Source: Lachnospiraceae bacterium A2
Lineage (GTDB): Bacteria; Bacillota; Clostridia; Lachnospirales; Lachnospiraceae
Direction: 5' to 3'
Assembly: GCA_000403315.2 (NCBI GenBank)
Contig: KE159638.1
Coordinates: forward strand, 62,001-126,000
Length of the DNA: 64,000 nucleotides
The notes below the pieces were generated by a model, which saw only the letters and a program-made list of their open reading frames with translations, was not told the DNA's origin and did no database searches. Each line of letters opens with the position of its first letter. Within the stretch, counting starts at the first letter, position 1. This document shows positions 14,836-24,425 of the stretch, in pieces. The position numbers were made by a program, and so were the translations under genes.

Positions 14836-15549
14836 TAGTCTGCCTTACTTGCCCATATTCGAGTAAACTCGATATAGGCAAATGCGGCATACCATCTTTA
14901 TGAAATGCAAATTAGAATGAAATAACTGAAAATGTAGAAAAAGCTGGTGCAACATGCATACACCAGCTTTTTCTTGTTTTTCTAGCATATTAGAAAAACA
15001 TATGTGAATTTATACTCTCCATATACAGTAACAAATGAAGCAAGGGAAATATGACACTTTTTTGTAATGGAATTAAGATTATTGGAAAGTATGTCTATGA
15101 TAAGGCTAAATAATGAATTAAATATTGCCGATATAAGCATAGATAGGAGCTCATATGACGCATGGAGGCGATATACCATAAAGGTAAGAGAAATGGATTA
15201 GCGTCTGTTTCTTTTTTGTTTCTATTGGTGGGTAAGTTTTACAAACCGTCAGAGTATGTTATCTGCTTTTACCATGAATTATGAAAAGGAGAAAAATGAG
15301 AAATTTCTTATTCAGTATTTTTATGTGTATAAGAAATGCTGAAGATGAAGTAAAAGCAATTTATTCAGTCTATCCAGGAAGAAATTAAGAAGAATGAGAG
15401 GAACAAGATGTGATACATATTGTCAAAAGATAAATGTTGATATAGGAGTAAATTAACTCGTTGTGCTACTTATATGGTTAAAACTGTATAATTTGTTGAA
15501 AAGGGTAAAAAAGCGCAAAAAATCCCTGCTAAATTTAAGGCTTGTATTT
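14836..15549. other. 714-bp gap without a convincing gene
   Basis: It contains two hairpins: one at ~14848-14884 built on TCGAGT/ACTCGA, and one listed separately at 14941. Otherwise it is AT-rich with only short frames. A 44-codon frame (15067-15201) lacks an RBS and a known match. The gap looks like decayed DNA beside the degenerate insertion element. Confidence 0.5.
14941..14972 (+). terminator. Intrinsic terminator
   Basis: AAGCTGGTG (14941-14949) pairs perfectly with CACCAGCTT (14961-14969), loop 11 bases, with a T-run to 14972. It probably ended the sigma paralog transcript before that gene decayed. Confidence 0.8.
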
Positions 15550-16487
15550 TTAGAAGATTAATCCTTTGATTTTTCCGATATTACAGGAATCCCGGAATAC
15601 GCTATTGAAGGCCTTGCACAGATTATGTCCCAGTACTTTGTTTTGTAGCCGGGTGCATAATCCCCTAAAGCTTTTTGCAAGCACTTTTTCTGCATTTAGC
15701 TGCTCACTAAGCTGTGAGAATACGGTTTCCGCCTTGCGACGGAACCGGAAAATCAGCCGTCTTATTTCCGTAGGCCAATTCTTTTTATAATTGGAAGATT
15801 TTAGAGATATCAGGCAGATCCCCTTTTTGCCCATATCGTCAAAAAGGAGTTCTCCTGTGTATCCTTTGTCCCCAAGGATCACCAGACCAAGGCGGTTTTC
15901 TGCAAAGTCTCGAAGTCCTTCCCGGTCGTCTACAGATGCCGAAGTGCTCTCAAACGCTGTGATATAGCCCTCCAAAGTAATCAGGGCGTGGACTTTGAAG
16001 CCGAAATAAGTCTCTTTTTTGGAAGGGCATCTCCCGTAATTCGCCCCGTCTGCACGGAAGGGACGGCAATAATGTGCACGCCCGAACTTACAGACCGGGA
16101 GAGGAAAGCTATCAATCTCGAAATAACGGCTGGCTGGTATGGGAAAAGAGAAGGCCAATTTCTGTCGGAGCAGTTCTGTCACCTGCAAAAGAGCCCTTCT
16201 GGTCCGGTTATACCTGGTTCAGCAGCAAGTCTTGGGAAAAGGTGCCGATAGTTGCGTTTCACAAAGGGATACCAGGCATTTTCGGAATCATTCCCCATCA
16301 GCCCGCCGCAGATACTCAAAATAAAGATTTTAAAGTCAGACATTTTTGCGATATCCACATTTCGCCTTTATGAAACAGAAGCAGGGATAAACTGTTGGTA
16401 CAGATCATCAATAATGGTATAAACGAGTAAAATAAAATCTTCAAAAGTTGTTATGAGGGTGGTATAATCATCTTGAAACTTCAACAT
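15550..16487 (-). pseudogene. IS982-type transposase, broken by a stop codon and a frameshift
   Basis: Read from ATG 16487 (AAGGAGG upstream), the frame begins MLKFQDDYTTLITTFEDFILLVY. It hits a TAA after FIPASVS, then resumes in the same frame as RRNVDIAKMSDFKIFILSICGG..ENAWYPFVKRNYRHLFPRL. A one-base indel near 16215-16235 shifts the rest into the frame that reads LLRQKLAFSFPIPASRYFEIDSFPLPVC to the end at 15550. DDE-type motifs are recognisable (ETYFGFKVHALITLEGYITAF, VILGDKGYTGELL, RRKAETVFSQLSEQLN). The total length is not divisible by three, consistent with the frameshift. It is not expected to transpose. Confidence 0.85.
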
Positions 16488-16532
16488 TATGTGCCTCCTT
16501 TCATAGTCTGTAGTGGTTTACAACTATAGGAT
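15550..16532 (-). mobile_element. Degenerate IS982-family insertion sequence
   Basis: About 1 kb, the size of IS982 elements, carrying a disrupted transposase on the minus strand. A probable terminal sequence is at ~16510-16532 (TAGTGGTTTACAACTATAGG). No clean matching left end was found near 15480-15550, so the left boundary is only the transposase stop. It borders the glycosylation island and may mark where the island was acquired. Confidence 0.65.
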
Positions 16533-16678
16533 AGCATATTTTGTTGAAGTTTTTCTATATCACTAATCAACTAGCGCAATAGGTTAAATTAGATTATACA
16601 TGTCAGGAAAAAACTTAGTGCAGGTGCTAAATGATTAAAAAGTAAATGAGAGTATTTAAGAGTATGGAGAACGATAAG

Positions 16679-17458
16679 ATGAAAGTTGTAATATTAGCAG
16701 GGGGATTCGGAACTCGCATCAGTGAAGAAAGTTATCTAAAGCCAAAGCCTATGCTTGAAATTGGGGGAAAACCAATCCTATGGCATATTATGAAAGAATA
16801 TTCCCACTATGGATTCGGTGAATTTATTATTTGTTGCGGATATAAGCAGCATGTTATAAAAGAGTGGTTTGCGGATTACTACCTATATAACAGTGACGTT
16901 ACGTTTGATTTTACCGAAGGGAATAAAATGGTAGTGCATGACAATGTGGCAGAGCCATGGAAGGTGACTCTTGTAGATACAGGGTTACATACTATGACAG
17001 GCGGAAGAGTGAAAAGAATTCAAAAATATGTGGGGAATGAAACGTTTATGCTTACATATGGAGATGGGGTTTCTTCCCTAAATATTGCCGATACATTGAA
17101 GTTTCATCAGGAACATGGAAAGATGGTTACATTGACTGCTGTAAATATAGAGCAGAGGTTTGGGGTATTAGATATTGCAAAGGATAGAACAGTAGTTTCC
17201 TTCCGGGAAAAGAGCACGGATGATACTTCCAGAATGAATGCTGGTTACATGATATTGGAACCATCTATTTTTGATTATATAGAAGGGGATGGGACAATAT
17301 TTGAAAAAGAGCCTTTAGAAAAAGCGGCGGCAGAGGGGCAGCTCAAAGCATATATGTTTGATGGATTCTGGCAATGCATGGATACGAAGAGAGAAATGGA
17401 GCAATTAAACAAAATGTGGGAACAAGGGGTTGCCCCATGGAAGTCATGGGAGAATTAG
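16679..17458 (+). CDS. rfbF: Glucose-1-phosphate cytidylyltransferase
   Basis: 259 residues, the family length (~257). It makes CDP-D-glucose from CTP and glucose-1-phosphate, the entry step of CDP-3,6-dideoxyhexose synthesis. The nucleotide-binding loop LAGGFGTRISEES and KPKPMLEIGGKPILWHIM are at the N-terminus; YGDGVS near the middle binds the metal. The start at 16679 gives the conserved MKVVILAGG end, with GGAGA nine bases upstream; in-frame ATGs at 16646 and 16664 are less likely. rfbH follows after 15 bases, and the dehydratase rfbG that uses its product is at 23287. Confidence 0.93.
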   Translation: MKVVILAGGFGTRISEESYLKPKPMLEIGGKPILWHIMKEYSHYGFGEFIICCGYKQHVIKEWFADYYLYNSDVTFDFTEGNKMVVHDNVAEPWKVTLVDTGLHTMTGGRVKRIQKYVGNETFMLTYGDGVSSLNIADTLKFHQEHGKMVTLTAVNIEQRFGVLDIAKDRTVVSFREKSTDDTSRMNAGYMILEPSIFDYIEGDGTIFEKEPLEKAAAEGQLKAYMFDGFWQCMDTKREMEQLNKMWEQGVAPWKSWEN

Positions 17459-17473
17459 TAGGAAGGAAAACAT

Positions 17474-18817
17474 ATGTTTGAAAACAAGACAGAAGCACAG
17501 GCAAGGACAGAGATATTACATGCTGTAAAAGAGTATTGTGATACATTCCATAACAAAAAGAAAGAATTTGAACCGGGTGACCGTATTACATATGCATCAA
17601 GAGTTTATGATGATAAAGAGATGTGTAATCTGGTAGACGCAGCTCTTGAGTTCTGGCTGACTTCCGGAAGCTATACCGCAGAGTTTGAAAAAAAGTTTGC
17701 AGAATATTTGGGCGTAAAATACTGTTCTTTAGTAAATTCTGGTTCTTCTGCAAACCTGCTTGCATTTATGGCATTGACATCTCCTTTACTGGGTGAGCGG
17801 CAGATTAAGCCCGGGGATGAAATGATTACAGTTGCGGCAGGGTTCCCGACTACCATAACGCCGGCAATCCAGTATGGCGTAGTCCCAGTTTTTATTGATG
17901 TTGCCATTCCACAATATAATTTGGATGTTACGCAGCTTGAACTAGCATTGTCAGACAAGACAAAGGTAGTAATGGCTGCCCATACCCTTGGGAATCCATT
18001 TGATTTGGCAGCAGTAAGAGAATTTTGTGATAAACATAACTTATGGCTGGTAGAAGATAATTGCGATGCTTTAGGGACTGCTTATATAATTGGCGGTGAA
18101 AGAAAATTTACAGGGACAATTGGGGATATTGGAACCTCATCATTTTATCCGCCCCACCATATGACAATGGGCGAGGGAGGCGCGGTTTATACCAATCATC
18201 CAATACTGAATAAATGCATCCGGTCCTTCCGTGACTGGGGACGTGACTGTTCCTGTGCGTCCGGACAGGACAACCAGTGCGGCCATAGGTTTGAAAAGCA
18301 GTATGGGGAACTCCCTTTGGGGTATGACCATAAATATGTATATTCCCATTTTGGGTATAATTTAAAAGCCACAGACCTGCAGGCTGCCATAGGGTGCGCC
18401 CAGATTGATAAAATGCCAGAATTTGCAGAAAAAAGAAAGAATCATTTTAAGCGTTTGCTGGAAGGATTAAAGGGTTGTGAAGATAAGCTGGTTCTCCCAG
18501 TGGCGTGCGAAAACTCAGAACCATGCTGGTTTGGTTTCCTGCTGACATGCAAAGACGGTGTGAGCCGGAATCAAATGGTTTCTTATTTGGAAAGCCATGG
18601 CATACAGACACGCATGTTATTTGCAGGGAATTTGATAAAGCATCCATGTTTCGACCAAATGCGCTCATCCGGAAAAGGCTACCGTGTGATTGGGGATTTG
18701 GAACAAACCGAAAGAATTATGAGAGATACTTTTTGGGTAGGGGTCTATCCGGGAATGACAGACAGGATGATTGATTATATGGTTAAAATTATAAAAGAAG
18801 CAGTATATGGCGCATGA
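17474..18817 (+). CDS. rfbH: CDP-6-deoxy-L-threo-D-glycero-4-hexulose-3-dehydrase (E1)
   Basis: 447 residues. E1 is a PMP-dependent enzyme of the aminotransferase fold that removes the C3 hydroxyl, with electrons from an E3 reductase. The usual PLP-binding Lys is replaced by His (SFYPPHHMTMGEGG, H228-H229), the hallmark of E1 and ColD. C259, C261 and C269 form CX1CX7C, the iron-sulfur ligand pattern of E1, with another Cys at 197. The start follows AGGAAGG. No separate E3 gene was found in this window, so the electron donor must come from elsewhere. The ~10-base overlap zone with the next gene suggests coupling. Confidence 0.93.
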   Translation: MFENKTEAQARTEILHAVKEYCDTFHNKKKEFEPGDRITYASRVYDDKEMCNLVDAALEFWLTSGSYTAEFEKKFAEYLGVKYCSLVNSGSSANLLAFMALTSPLLGERQIKPGDEMITVAAGFPTTITPAIQYGVVPVFIDVAIPQYNLDVTQLELALSDKTKVVMAAHTLGNPFDLAAVREFCDKHNLWLVEDNCDALGTAYIIGGERKFTGTIGDIGTSSFYPPHHMTMGEGGAVYTNHPILNKCIRSFRDWGRDCSCASGQDNQCGHRFEKQYGELPLGYDHKYVYSHFGYNLKATDLQAAIGCAQIDKMPEFAEKRKNHFKRLLEGLKGCEDKLVLPVACENSEPCWFGFLLTCKDGVSRNQMVSYLESHGIQTRMLFAGNLIKHPCFDQMRSSGKGYRVIGDLEQTERIMRDTFWVGVYPGMTDRMIDYMVKIIKEAVYGA

Positions 18818-18848
18818 TGCCAACAAAGTTAAGGGAATGGTGGCAAAG

Positions 18849-19787
18849 ATGAAGGCAGTTGTAACAGGGGCGACTGGATTTGTTGGCAGATGGCTGGTAG
18901 AAGAATTGCTGCACCAGAAAGATGATGTAACAATTCTTGTAAGGGATAAAGAGAGGGTTCCGAAGAGATGGGAAGGCAAGCTGCATGTTGTGGAATCATC
19001 TTTGGATCGGGCTGCTATGCTTCATAGAGTGGATTTCCCAGCAGGGGACGCAGATATTTTCTTCCATCTGGCGTGGGAGGGGGCTTCAGGCGGCTCCCAG
19101 AGGGCAGACAGCAAGCTGCAGCTTAAGAATGTCCAGTATGCCTGTGACATGGTAGAACTAGCTAGGAGGCTGCATTGCAGTAGGTTTGTAAATGCAGGAA
19201 GCATTATGGAATATGAAGCCATGCAGTATATTCCGGAGAATGGCGCGGTGCCCGGCATGGGGAATATTTACAGTACGGCAAAACTTGCAGCAGATTTTAT
19301 GGCAAAAGCAGCATCCGTCCATGCAGGGTTAGAATACATAAATGTAATTATTTCTAATATTTATGGTGCAGGCGAGTATTCGGAACGTTTTTTTAGCACG
19401 GTTTTATGGAAAATGGTGCATCATGAAAAAATACCCCTCACCCATGGGGAGCAGCTATACGATTTTATTTATGCATCCGATGCGGCAAAAGCCATAGCGC
19501 TTGCTGCCCAAAAAGGGGAAAAGAATACGGCATATTATATTGGGAACCCCACGCAGTACCCTTTAAAGCATTTTGTCCTGCAAATGAAGGATGTATTGGA
19601 AAGCAGGTCTGAACTTTTATTTGGGGAAGTGCCGTTTCGGGGCGCTATGCTTACATATAAGGAATTTGATACCTGCAAATTAGGCCAGTTAGGGTTCCAG
19701 CCAGAAATTGATTTCTTAAAAGGCATAAAGCTTACGAAAGAGTGGATGGTGGGAGAGAAAGCTGAAAATAGCAGCGAAAATCTATAG
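18849..19787 (+). CDS. NAD(P)-dependent sugar reductase/epimerase, probable CDP-dideoxyhexose synthase
   Basis: 312 residues of the extended SDR family. The Rossmann motif TGATGFVG is at residues 6-13, and the catalytic Tyr-Lys is in IYSTAKLAADF. In CDP-3,6-dideoxyhexose pathways an SDR of this kind reduces the C4 keto group last (abequose, paratose or ascarylose synthase). Its place right after rfbH suits that role. The start is set at ATG 18849 to give the usual MKAVVTGATGF end; longer starts at 18807 and 18837 are possible. The exact stereochemistry of the product cannot be read from the sequence. Confidence 0.85.
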   Translation: MKAVVTGATGFVGRWLVEELLHQKDDVTILVRDKERVPKRWEGKLHVVESSLDRAAMLHRVDFPAGDADIFFHLAWEGASGGSQRADSKLQLKNVQYACDMVELARRLHCSRFVNAGSIMEYEAMQYIPENGAVPGMGNIYSTAKLAADFMAKAASVHAGLEYINVIISNIYGAGEYSERFFSTVLWKMVHHEKIPLTHGEQLYDFIYASDAAKAIALAAQKGEKNTAYYIGNPTQYPLKHFVLQMKDVLESRSELLFGEVPFRGAMLTYKEFDTCKLGQLGFQPEIDFLKGIKLTKEWMVGEKAENSSENL

Positions 19788-19837
19788 TTCTATTTGTTTA
19801 GCATATAGGCAAAGCGAAGAAAGGGGATTCGGAAGTG

Positions 19838-20395
19838 ATGACGAATTTTAGAATACAGGAATTGCAGTTGGAAGGGCTGAAGCTGATTACCCCATTTTAT
19901 ATAGAGGACAGCCGGGGATATTTTTTGAAAAGCCTAGAAAGGGATATTTTCAAAGCGTGGGGGCTGGACGCCGACATACAGGAGGATTTTGAAACATACT
20001 CCAGAAAAGGCGTAATACGGGGGCTGCATTTTCAGACACAGCATCCACAGATTAAAATAGTACGGGTTTTGAAAGGCACAGTCCATGATGTTGTGGTAGA
20101 CCTTCGGAAAGGCTCGAAAAGTTTTGGCAGGTATGCAGAAGTGATGCTTGATGATAAGGCACACAGCATCCTTTGGATCCCAGCAGGTTTTGCCCATGGG
20201 TTTGAAGTTTTGTCAGAAGATGCAGTGGTATCATATAAGTGCGTGGGGAAATACAGCAAAGGGCATGATACAGGAATTTGCTGGAACGACAAGGACATTT
20301 CTGTCAGATGGGAAACAGGAAACCCCATTGTATCAGAAAAAGATGCTGGCCTGATGTCGTTTTGTGAATTTAAGGATAAGTATGTAGGGATGTAA
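19838..20395 (+). CDS. RmlC-like sugar 3,5-epimerase
   Basis: 185 residues, cupin fold. It has the RmlC core: GVIRGLHFQ (active-site His), VVVDLRKGSKSFG, and FAHGFEVLSEDAVVSYKCVGKYS. Family members epimerise dTDP-4-keto-6-deoxyglucose (RmlC), or act at C5 on the CDP-3,6-dideoxy-4-keto sugar (AscE of CDP-ascarylose synthesis). Lying among CDP-sugar genes with no rmlA, rmlB or rmlD nearby, the second role fits better. ATG 19838 and the adjoining GTG 19835 are both possible starts. A gap of 99 bases separates it from the glycosyltransferase. Confidence 0.85.
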   Translation: MTNFRIQELQLEGLKLITPFYIEDSRGYFLKSLERDIFKAWGLDADIQEDFETYSRKGVIRGLHFQTQHPQIKIVRVLKGTVHDVVVDLRKGSKSFGRYAEVMLDDKAHSILWIPAGFAHGFEVLSEDAVVSYKCVGKYSKGHDTGICWNDKDISVRWETGNPIVSEKDAGLMSFCEFKDKYVGM

Positions 20396-20494
20396 TGTTT
20401 TTGCTTTTCAGGTTATAAAAAAGTGAAAACAGGAAATATGTGGTACAGCTTCATAGCGTATAATACATGGACAAAGTGAAAGGAAAAGATAAAT

Positions 20495-22327
20495 ATGGAG
20501 AATATAGGAGAAAATTGCTATAGCATAGGGGTACAATTATTTGAGAATGGGGATTATGAAAGAGCCGTTCAATATTTTATACAATCATATAATCTTGGGT
20601 ATGAAAAAAAGCAGATACTTGAGAATTTGTATGCATGTTTTGTATTGCCAAATGAACAAGAATTTCGCGATAATTATAATAAAAATAGAGAAGGGATTAC
20701 ACAAATTCCTTTTGAGGAAAGCGTGTTGGATTTTATACCTGTTACAGAGAAAAGATTCTATATTTACGATAAAGAACAAGAGAAATTTGCTGGTGTATTT
20801 GAACTGGAAGATGAGCCAATACAGGGAGAACAAGAAGAATTTGACAGCATCTTATTTGCAGATATTTGGGATGTTAGAGAGATGCTTTCAACCATGAGGG
20901 AAAAAAAGTGGAACTTGATATATATTGTATTAAATGAGCAGGAGCGTAAATTTGTTTCATTTTTAAAATTACCTCAGTTTAAGGAATTGTATTTAAAGAA
21001 TGTGGCCGTGTTCCAAGATGCAAATCTAATGTGTACAGTTTTTGAACAATATGATGCGTTTTATCTGCCTAAGAATATTGTGGCAAAGGATGGAGGGAAA
21101 TATTTAAAATTAATCGATGAGCTTCATGTAAAGAGATTACATCATAGAGAAAGAGATAATGTTTTTCTTTCTATTTGTATCCCAAGTTATAACCGTGGTT
21201 CTGTTGCCTTGAGGAATGTATCTCACTTGCTGCATTGCCCCTATGACAGTGAGATAGAGATTATTGTGTCGAATAACGGTTCTACAAAAGATGAAGCAGG
21301 GTATCAGGAGATTAAAAATATAAGGGATGTTAGGATTGTATATCATGAATTTGAAAAGAATCAGGGGTTTGCGTCTAACATTTTGAAAACCTTGGAACTT
21401 GCAAAAGGAAAATTTGCGGTTTTAGTTAGTGATGAAGATTTAATGATATTGGAGCATATGAATGAATACTTGACGTGCTTGAAAAAAAATTCTTCTTGTG
21501 GTGTTTTTCTAGAGGGTGGAATAGGCGCTAGTTTTAGAGATTTGCCGGCAGACAAAATTTATCATGCAGGGGCAGATGCATTTAGTGTGTTGGTTGATTT
21601 GAATTATGTGACGGGAATGACGTTTCATGTCGGGATATTAAAAAAATCACATGCATTTGAAATTATAACCAGAATGAGAGGAAATGGGTTTTTGGAATAT
21701 TATACTCATATTACTTTGGCATTAATAGTAGGGAAATATGCTAATTTTTACCGTATGAAATTAATATTGTGGGATGCCAGAAATGCAGTAGAGGTGGGAA
21801 ATATTATACCAAGATATATGCTTCCAGAAACCAGAATCTTCCAACAAAACAGTATTATGGAGTTTTATCAGAAAGGGCTTCTTCTTCCGGCAAGTCAATT
21901 TGTCAGTGTATTTTTAAATAGGGCACAGAAGACATATTATTTGTTGGAATTATCATATTGCCATGAAAAATTTCGAGAGTTATATGTGTGGGAAGAAGTT
22001 TGTTTTTTTGTATACAGGGAACAGAAAAAGTATTTAGAAGAGTTTCCTGTTATTTTGACTGCAAAGGGGAAGGACGCCATGCAGAAGGCGTTGCGGGATA
22101 TGTTTCTATTTTATTTGAATTCAGAAAAAATATTTTCGATTCGCCCATTGGAGGAACAAGCTAAAAAAAAGATGGCCTATCAGACGATACAGAAAGGTCT
22201 AGAAGAAGGAAAGAGCATTGAAGAAGTAGAAGAAGAAGCAAAGGCGAAGTATCATTTACATTATATAGGTGGGAATAAAGCAAAGATTGATATTATTGAT
22301 ACATTTGTTAGTAGAAATGATAGATAA
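20495..22327 (+). CDS. Glycosyltransferase family 2 protein with an N-terminal TPR-like region
   Basis: 610 residues. The first ~50 residues (YSIGVQLFENGDYERAVQYFIQSYNLGYEKKQILENLYACF) form a TPR-like helical pair. The GT2 domain starts near 220 with LSICIPSYNRGSVALRNVSHLL, IEIIVSNNGSTKDEAGY (nucleotide-sugar binding) and AVLVSDEDLM (DXD-like, metal binding). The C-terminal ~180 residues are helical and charged. No membrane span is present, so it acts in the cytoplasm, as flagellin glycosyltransferases do. AT-rich composition differs from the flagellar operon. Between the CDP-sugar genes and flagellin, it is a good candidate for transfer of the CDP-sugar to flagellin. Confidence 0.85.
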   Translation: MENIGENCYSIGVQLFENGDYERAVQYFIQSYNLGYEKKQILENLYACFVLPNEQEFRDNYNKNREGITQIPFEESVLDFIPVTEKRFYIYDKEQEKFAGVFELEDEPIQGEQEEFDSILFADIWDVREMLSTMREKKWNLIYIVLNEQERKFVSFLKLPQFKELYLKNVAVFQDANLMCTVFEQYDAFYLPKNIVAKDGGKYLKLIDELHVKRLHHRERDNVFLSICIPSYNRGSVALRNVSHLLHCPYDSEIEIIVSNNGSTKDEAGYQEIKNIRDVRIVYHEFEKNQGFASNILKTLELAKGKFAVLVSDEDLMILEHMNEYLTCLKKNSSCGVFLEGGIGASFRDLPADKIYHAGADAFSVLVDLNYVTGMTFHVGILKKSHAFEIITRMRGNGFLEYYTHITLALIVGKYANFYRMKLILWDARNAVEVGNIIPRYMLPETRIFQQNSIMEFYQKGLLLPASQFVSVFLNRAQKTYYLLELSYCHEKFRELYVWEEVCFFVYREQKKYLEEFPVILTAKGKDAMQKALRDMFLFYLNSEKIFSIRPLEEQAKKKMAYQTIQKGLEEGKSIEEVEEEAKAKYHLHYIGGNKAKIDIIDTFVSRNDR

Positions 22328-22394
22328 AAAATAATAAGTAGCTTGATACACAGAAAGAATCATGAGGATTAATTGTAGAAATCGGTGAAACAGA

Positions 22395-23290
22395 ATGATA
22401 TTATTAACAGGAGCTACAGGCTTTTTAGGGAGCAGTTTGCTAAAAAGGCTGTTAGCAGAGGGATATGAAGTTTGCTGTATGAAGCGTAGTACATCTAACT
22501 GCTGGCGTGTTAAAGAAGTGATGGATAGGTGTACATGGTATAACGTGTGGGGGGGGGGGTAGAGAGAGTTTTTAAAGAAAATAGAATCCAAATGATTATC
22601 CATTGTGCGACAGATTATGGGAGAACAGGAGAGAATAATATCCATGTTTACCGTAGTAATGTATCCTTTCCCTTAGAAATATTAGATGAGGCAATGAAGT
22701 TTGGATGCAAATATTTTATAAATACAGATTCCTTTTTTTGCAAGCAAATAGACAATTTGTGGAAGGAAAAGGAGTTGTATATGGATACATATACAAAATC
22801 TAAATATATGTTCCGGAATATTGTAAAAGAGCAAATAGATAATTTAGAAATTATATTTATTAATATGCAATTGGAACATATTTATGGAAAAGATGATAAA
22901 AAAGAAAAATTTGTTAGTTTTTTGCTGGGAGCGTTACAAAGCAATACTAAAGAAATAGAATTAACAGATGGCAAGCAGACAAGGGATTGGATTTATTTGG
23001 GAGACGTTATAGATGCATATATGGCTGTCATCCAAAACTTATATAAATTTAAAGCGGGAGAGTATTACCAGTTTGAGGTAGGGACAGGGAGAGAGATAAG
23101 CCTGAGGGAATTTGTTATAGAAGCAAAAAAAATAACCAAAAGTACAACAGAACTTAAGTTTGGCAGGAAACAAATGGCGGCAAATGAACTGATGAGGTCT
23201 TGCGCAGACAACGCTACTCTGCAAGAGTTGGGATGGAAGCCAAAGTTTGGCATTATGCGTGGACTAAAGGAAATAGTAGGTGAAAAATGA
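22395..23290 (+). CDS. NAD-dependent sugar epimerase/dehydratase, phase-variable by a G11 tract (OFF in this sequence)
   Basis: The frame opens with MILLTGATGFLGSSLLKRLL (NAD-binding motif) and runs 54 codons into a tract of 11 G (22549-22559) followed by TAG. The rest of the protein is in another frame, from VERVFKENRIQMIIHCATDYG through the catalytic YTKSK (Tyr-Lys) to GWKPKFGIMRGLKEIVGEK. With 12 G the product is 298 residues and with 9 G it is 297; 11 or 10 G give early stops. Both halves are intact extended-SDR sequence with no other damage. The stop overlaps the rfbG start by ATGA. It is likely a second CDP-sugar modifying reductase or epimerase. Confidence 0.88.
22549..22559 (+). repeat. 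Poly-G tract of 11, likely slipped-strand contingency locus
   Basis: Eleven consecutive G inside the coding region of the sugar epimerase. The frame is restored at 9 or 12 G. Such a homopolymer is far outside the surrounding base composition and mirrors contingency tracts of Campylobacter flagellar modification genes. Confidence 0.9.
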
Positions 23291-24384
23291 TTGATAAGAA
23301 TTTTTACAAAAATAAACGGGTTCTGGTGACTGGGCACACAGGGTTTAAAGGTTCATGGATGTGCACGGTGCTGTCTTTTTTGGGGGCAAAGGTGACAGGG
23401 TATGCCTTGGCTCCTATAGGGCCGAATTTATTTGAGGCATGTGGAGTTTCACATGAAATGAATTCTGTAATTGGTGATGTGCGGGATTTGGAGCAGGTGA
23501 AAAAAGTTTTTCGGGAAACGCAGCCGGAACTTGTCATTCATATGGCAGCACAACCGTTGGTGCGTGAATCGTATATTAATCCTGCTTATACTTATGAAGT
23601 AAATGTTATGGGGACAGTAAATGTTTTGGAATGTATCCGGGAAACAAGTTCGGTACGTTCTTTTATTAATGTGACAACAGATAAAGTATATAAGAACAAG
23701 GAATGGGAATGGGGTTATAGGGAAGATGAGGAGTTAAATGGGTATGACCCATACTCCAATTCTAAGTCTTGCTCAGAGTTGGTTACAAGCACTTATATTA
23801 ATTCCTTTTTCCAAGAAAGGCAGATAGCCATATCAACTATGCGGGCTGGGAATGTGATTGGCGGAGGGGATTTTGCAAAGGATCGGATTATCCCAGATTG
23901 TGTCCGGGCTGCATATGGGAAAAAGGAAATAGAAGTAAGGAATCCATATTCTATCCGTCCATATCAGCATGTATTAGATGCAGTGATGGCATACTTGATG
24001 GTAGCACAAGAACAATATATAGAAACAAGGTATGCAGGAAATTACAATGTAGGGCCGAATAATGAGGATTCTGTAGAAACAGGGGAGATTGTATCACTAT
24101 TTTGTGATGCATGGGCATCCTTTACGGAAGAAAGGATTCAGTGGACCGCATGTGGGGAGCAAGGGCTGCATGAGGCAAATTTCTTGAAATTAGACTGTTC
24201 TAGGCTAAAAAAAACATTTCATTGGAATCCAGTATGGGATATTAAAAAAGCAGTTGAGAAAACTGTAGAATGGGCAGTAGTGTATCAGGATGGGGGAGAT
24301 ATTTTAGGGTGTATGGAAAAACAGATGCGTTCGTTTGAGGGAAACATCAAAAGGAATGAGCCATTGCATTTAGTGGCAGATTAG
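23287..24384 (+). CDS. rfbG: CDP-glucose 4,6-dehydratase
   Basis: 365 residues, family length. It converts CDP-D-glucose to CDP-4-keto-6-deoxyglucose, the substrate of RfbH. Motifs: VLVTGHTGFKGSW (NAD-binding, typical of RfbG), HMAAQPLVRESY, NVTTDKVYKNKEWEWGYREDE and DPYSNSKSCSELV (YxxxK catalytic pair). It overlaps the phase-variable gene by ATGA, so truncation of that gene at its G tract could reduce rfbG translation through loss of coupling. It is the last gene before the flagellin promoter. Confidence 0.94.
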   Translation: MIDKNFYKNKRVLVTGHTGFKGSWMCTVLSFLGAKVTGYALAPIGPNLFEACGVSHEMNSVIGDVRDLEQVKKVFRETQPELVIHMAAQPLVRESYINPAYTYEVNVMGTVNVLECIRETSSVRSFINVTTDKVYKNKEWEWGYREDEELNGYDPYSNSKSCSELVTSTYINSFFQERQIAISTMRAGNVIGGGDFAKDRIIPDCVRAAYGKKEIEVRNPYSIRPYQHVLDAVMAYLMVAQEQYIETRYAGNYNVGPNNEDSVETGEIVSLFCDAWASFTEERIQWTACGEQGLHEANFLKLDCSRLKKTFHWNPVWDIKKAVEKTVEWAVVYQDGGDILGCMEKQMRSFEGNIKRNEPLHLVAD

Positions 24385-24425
24385 GTTAAAACAGAAAAAT
24401 TAAAAATAAAATGTAAAACAGGGTA

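Noticed and set aside
15107..15134. TAAA-N16-GCCGATAT match resembling a SigD promoter
   Set aside because: No credible gene lies downstream; the next feature is a decayed transposase on the other strand. The match falls inside a short AT-rich frame and may be chance or a relic.
15067..15201. 44-codon open frame in the 14.8-15.5 kb gap
   Set aside because: No ribosome binding site, no recognisable motif, and the surrounding DNA looks decayed.
16646..16678. Longer N-terminus for the cytidylyltransferase
   Set aside because: The family begins at MKVVILAGG, and GGAGA lies nine bases before that ATG; the extension is not conserved.
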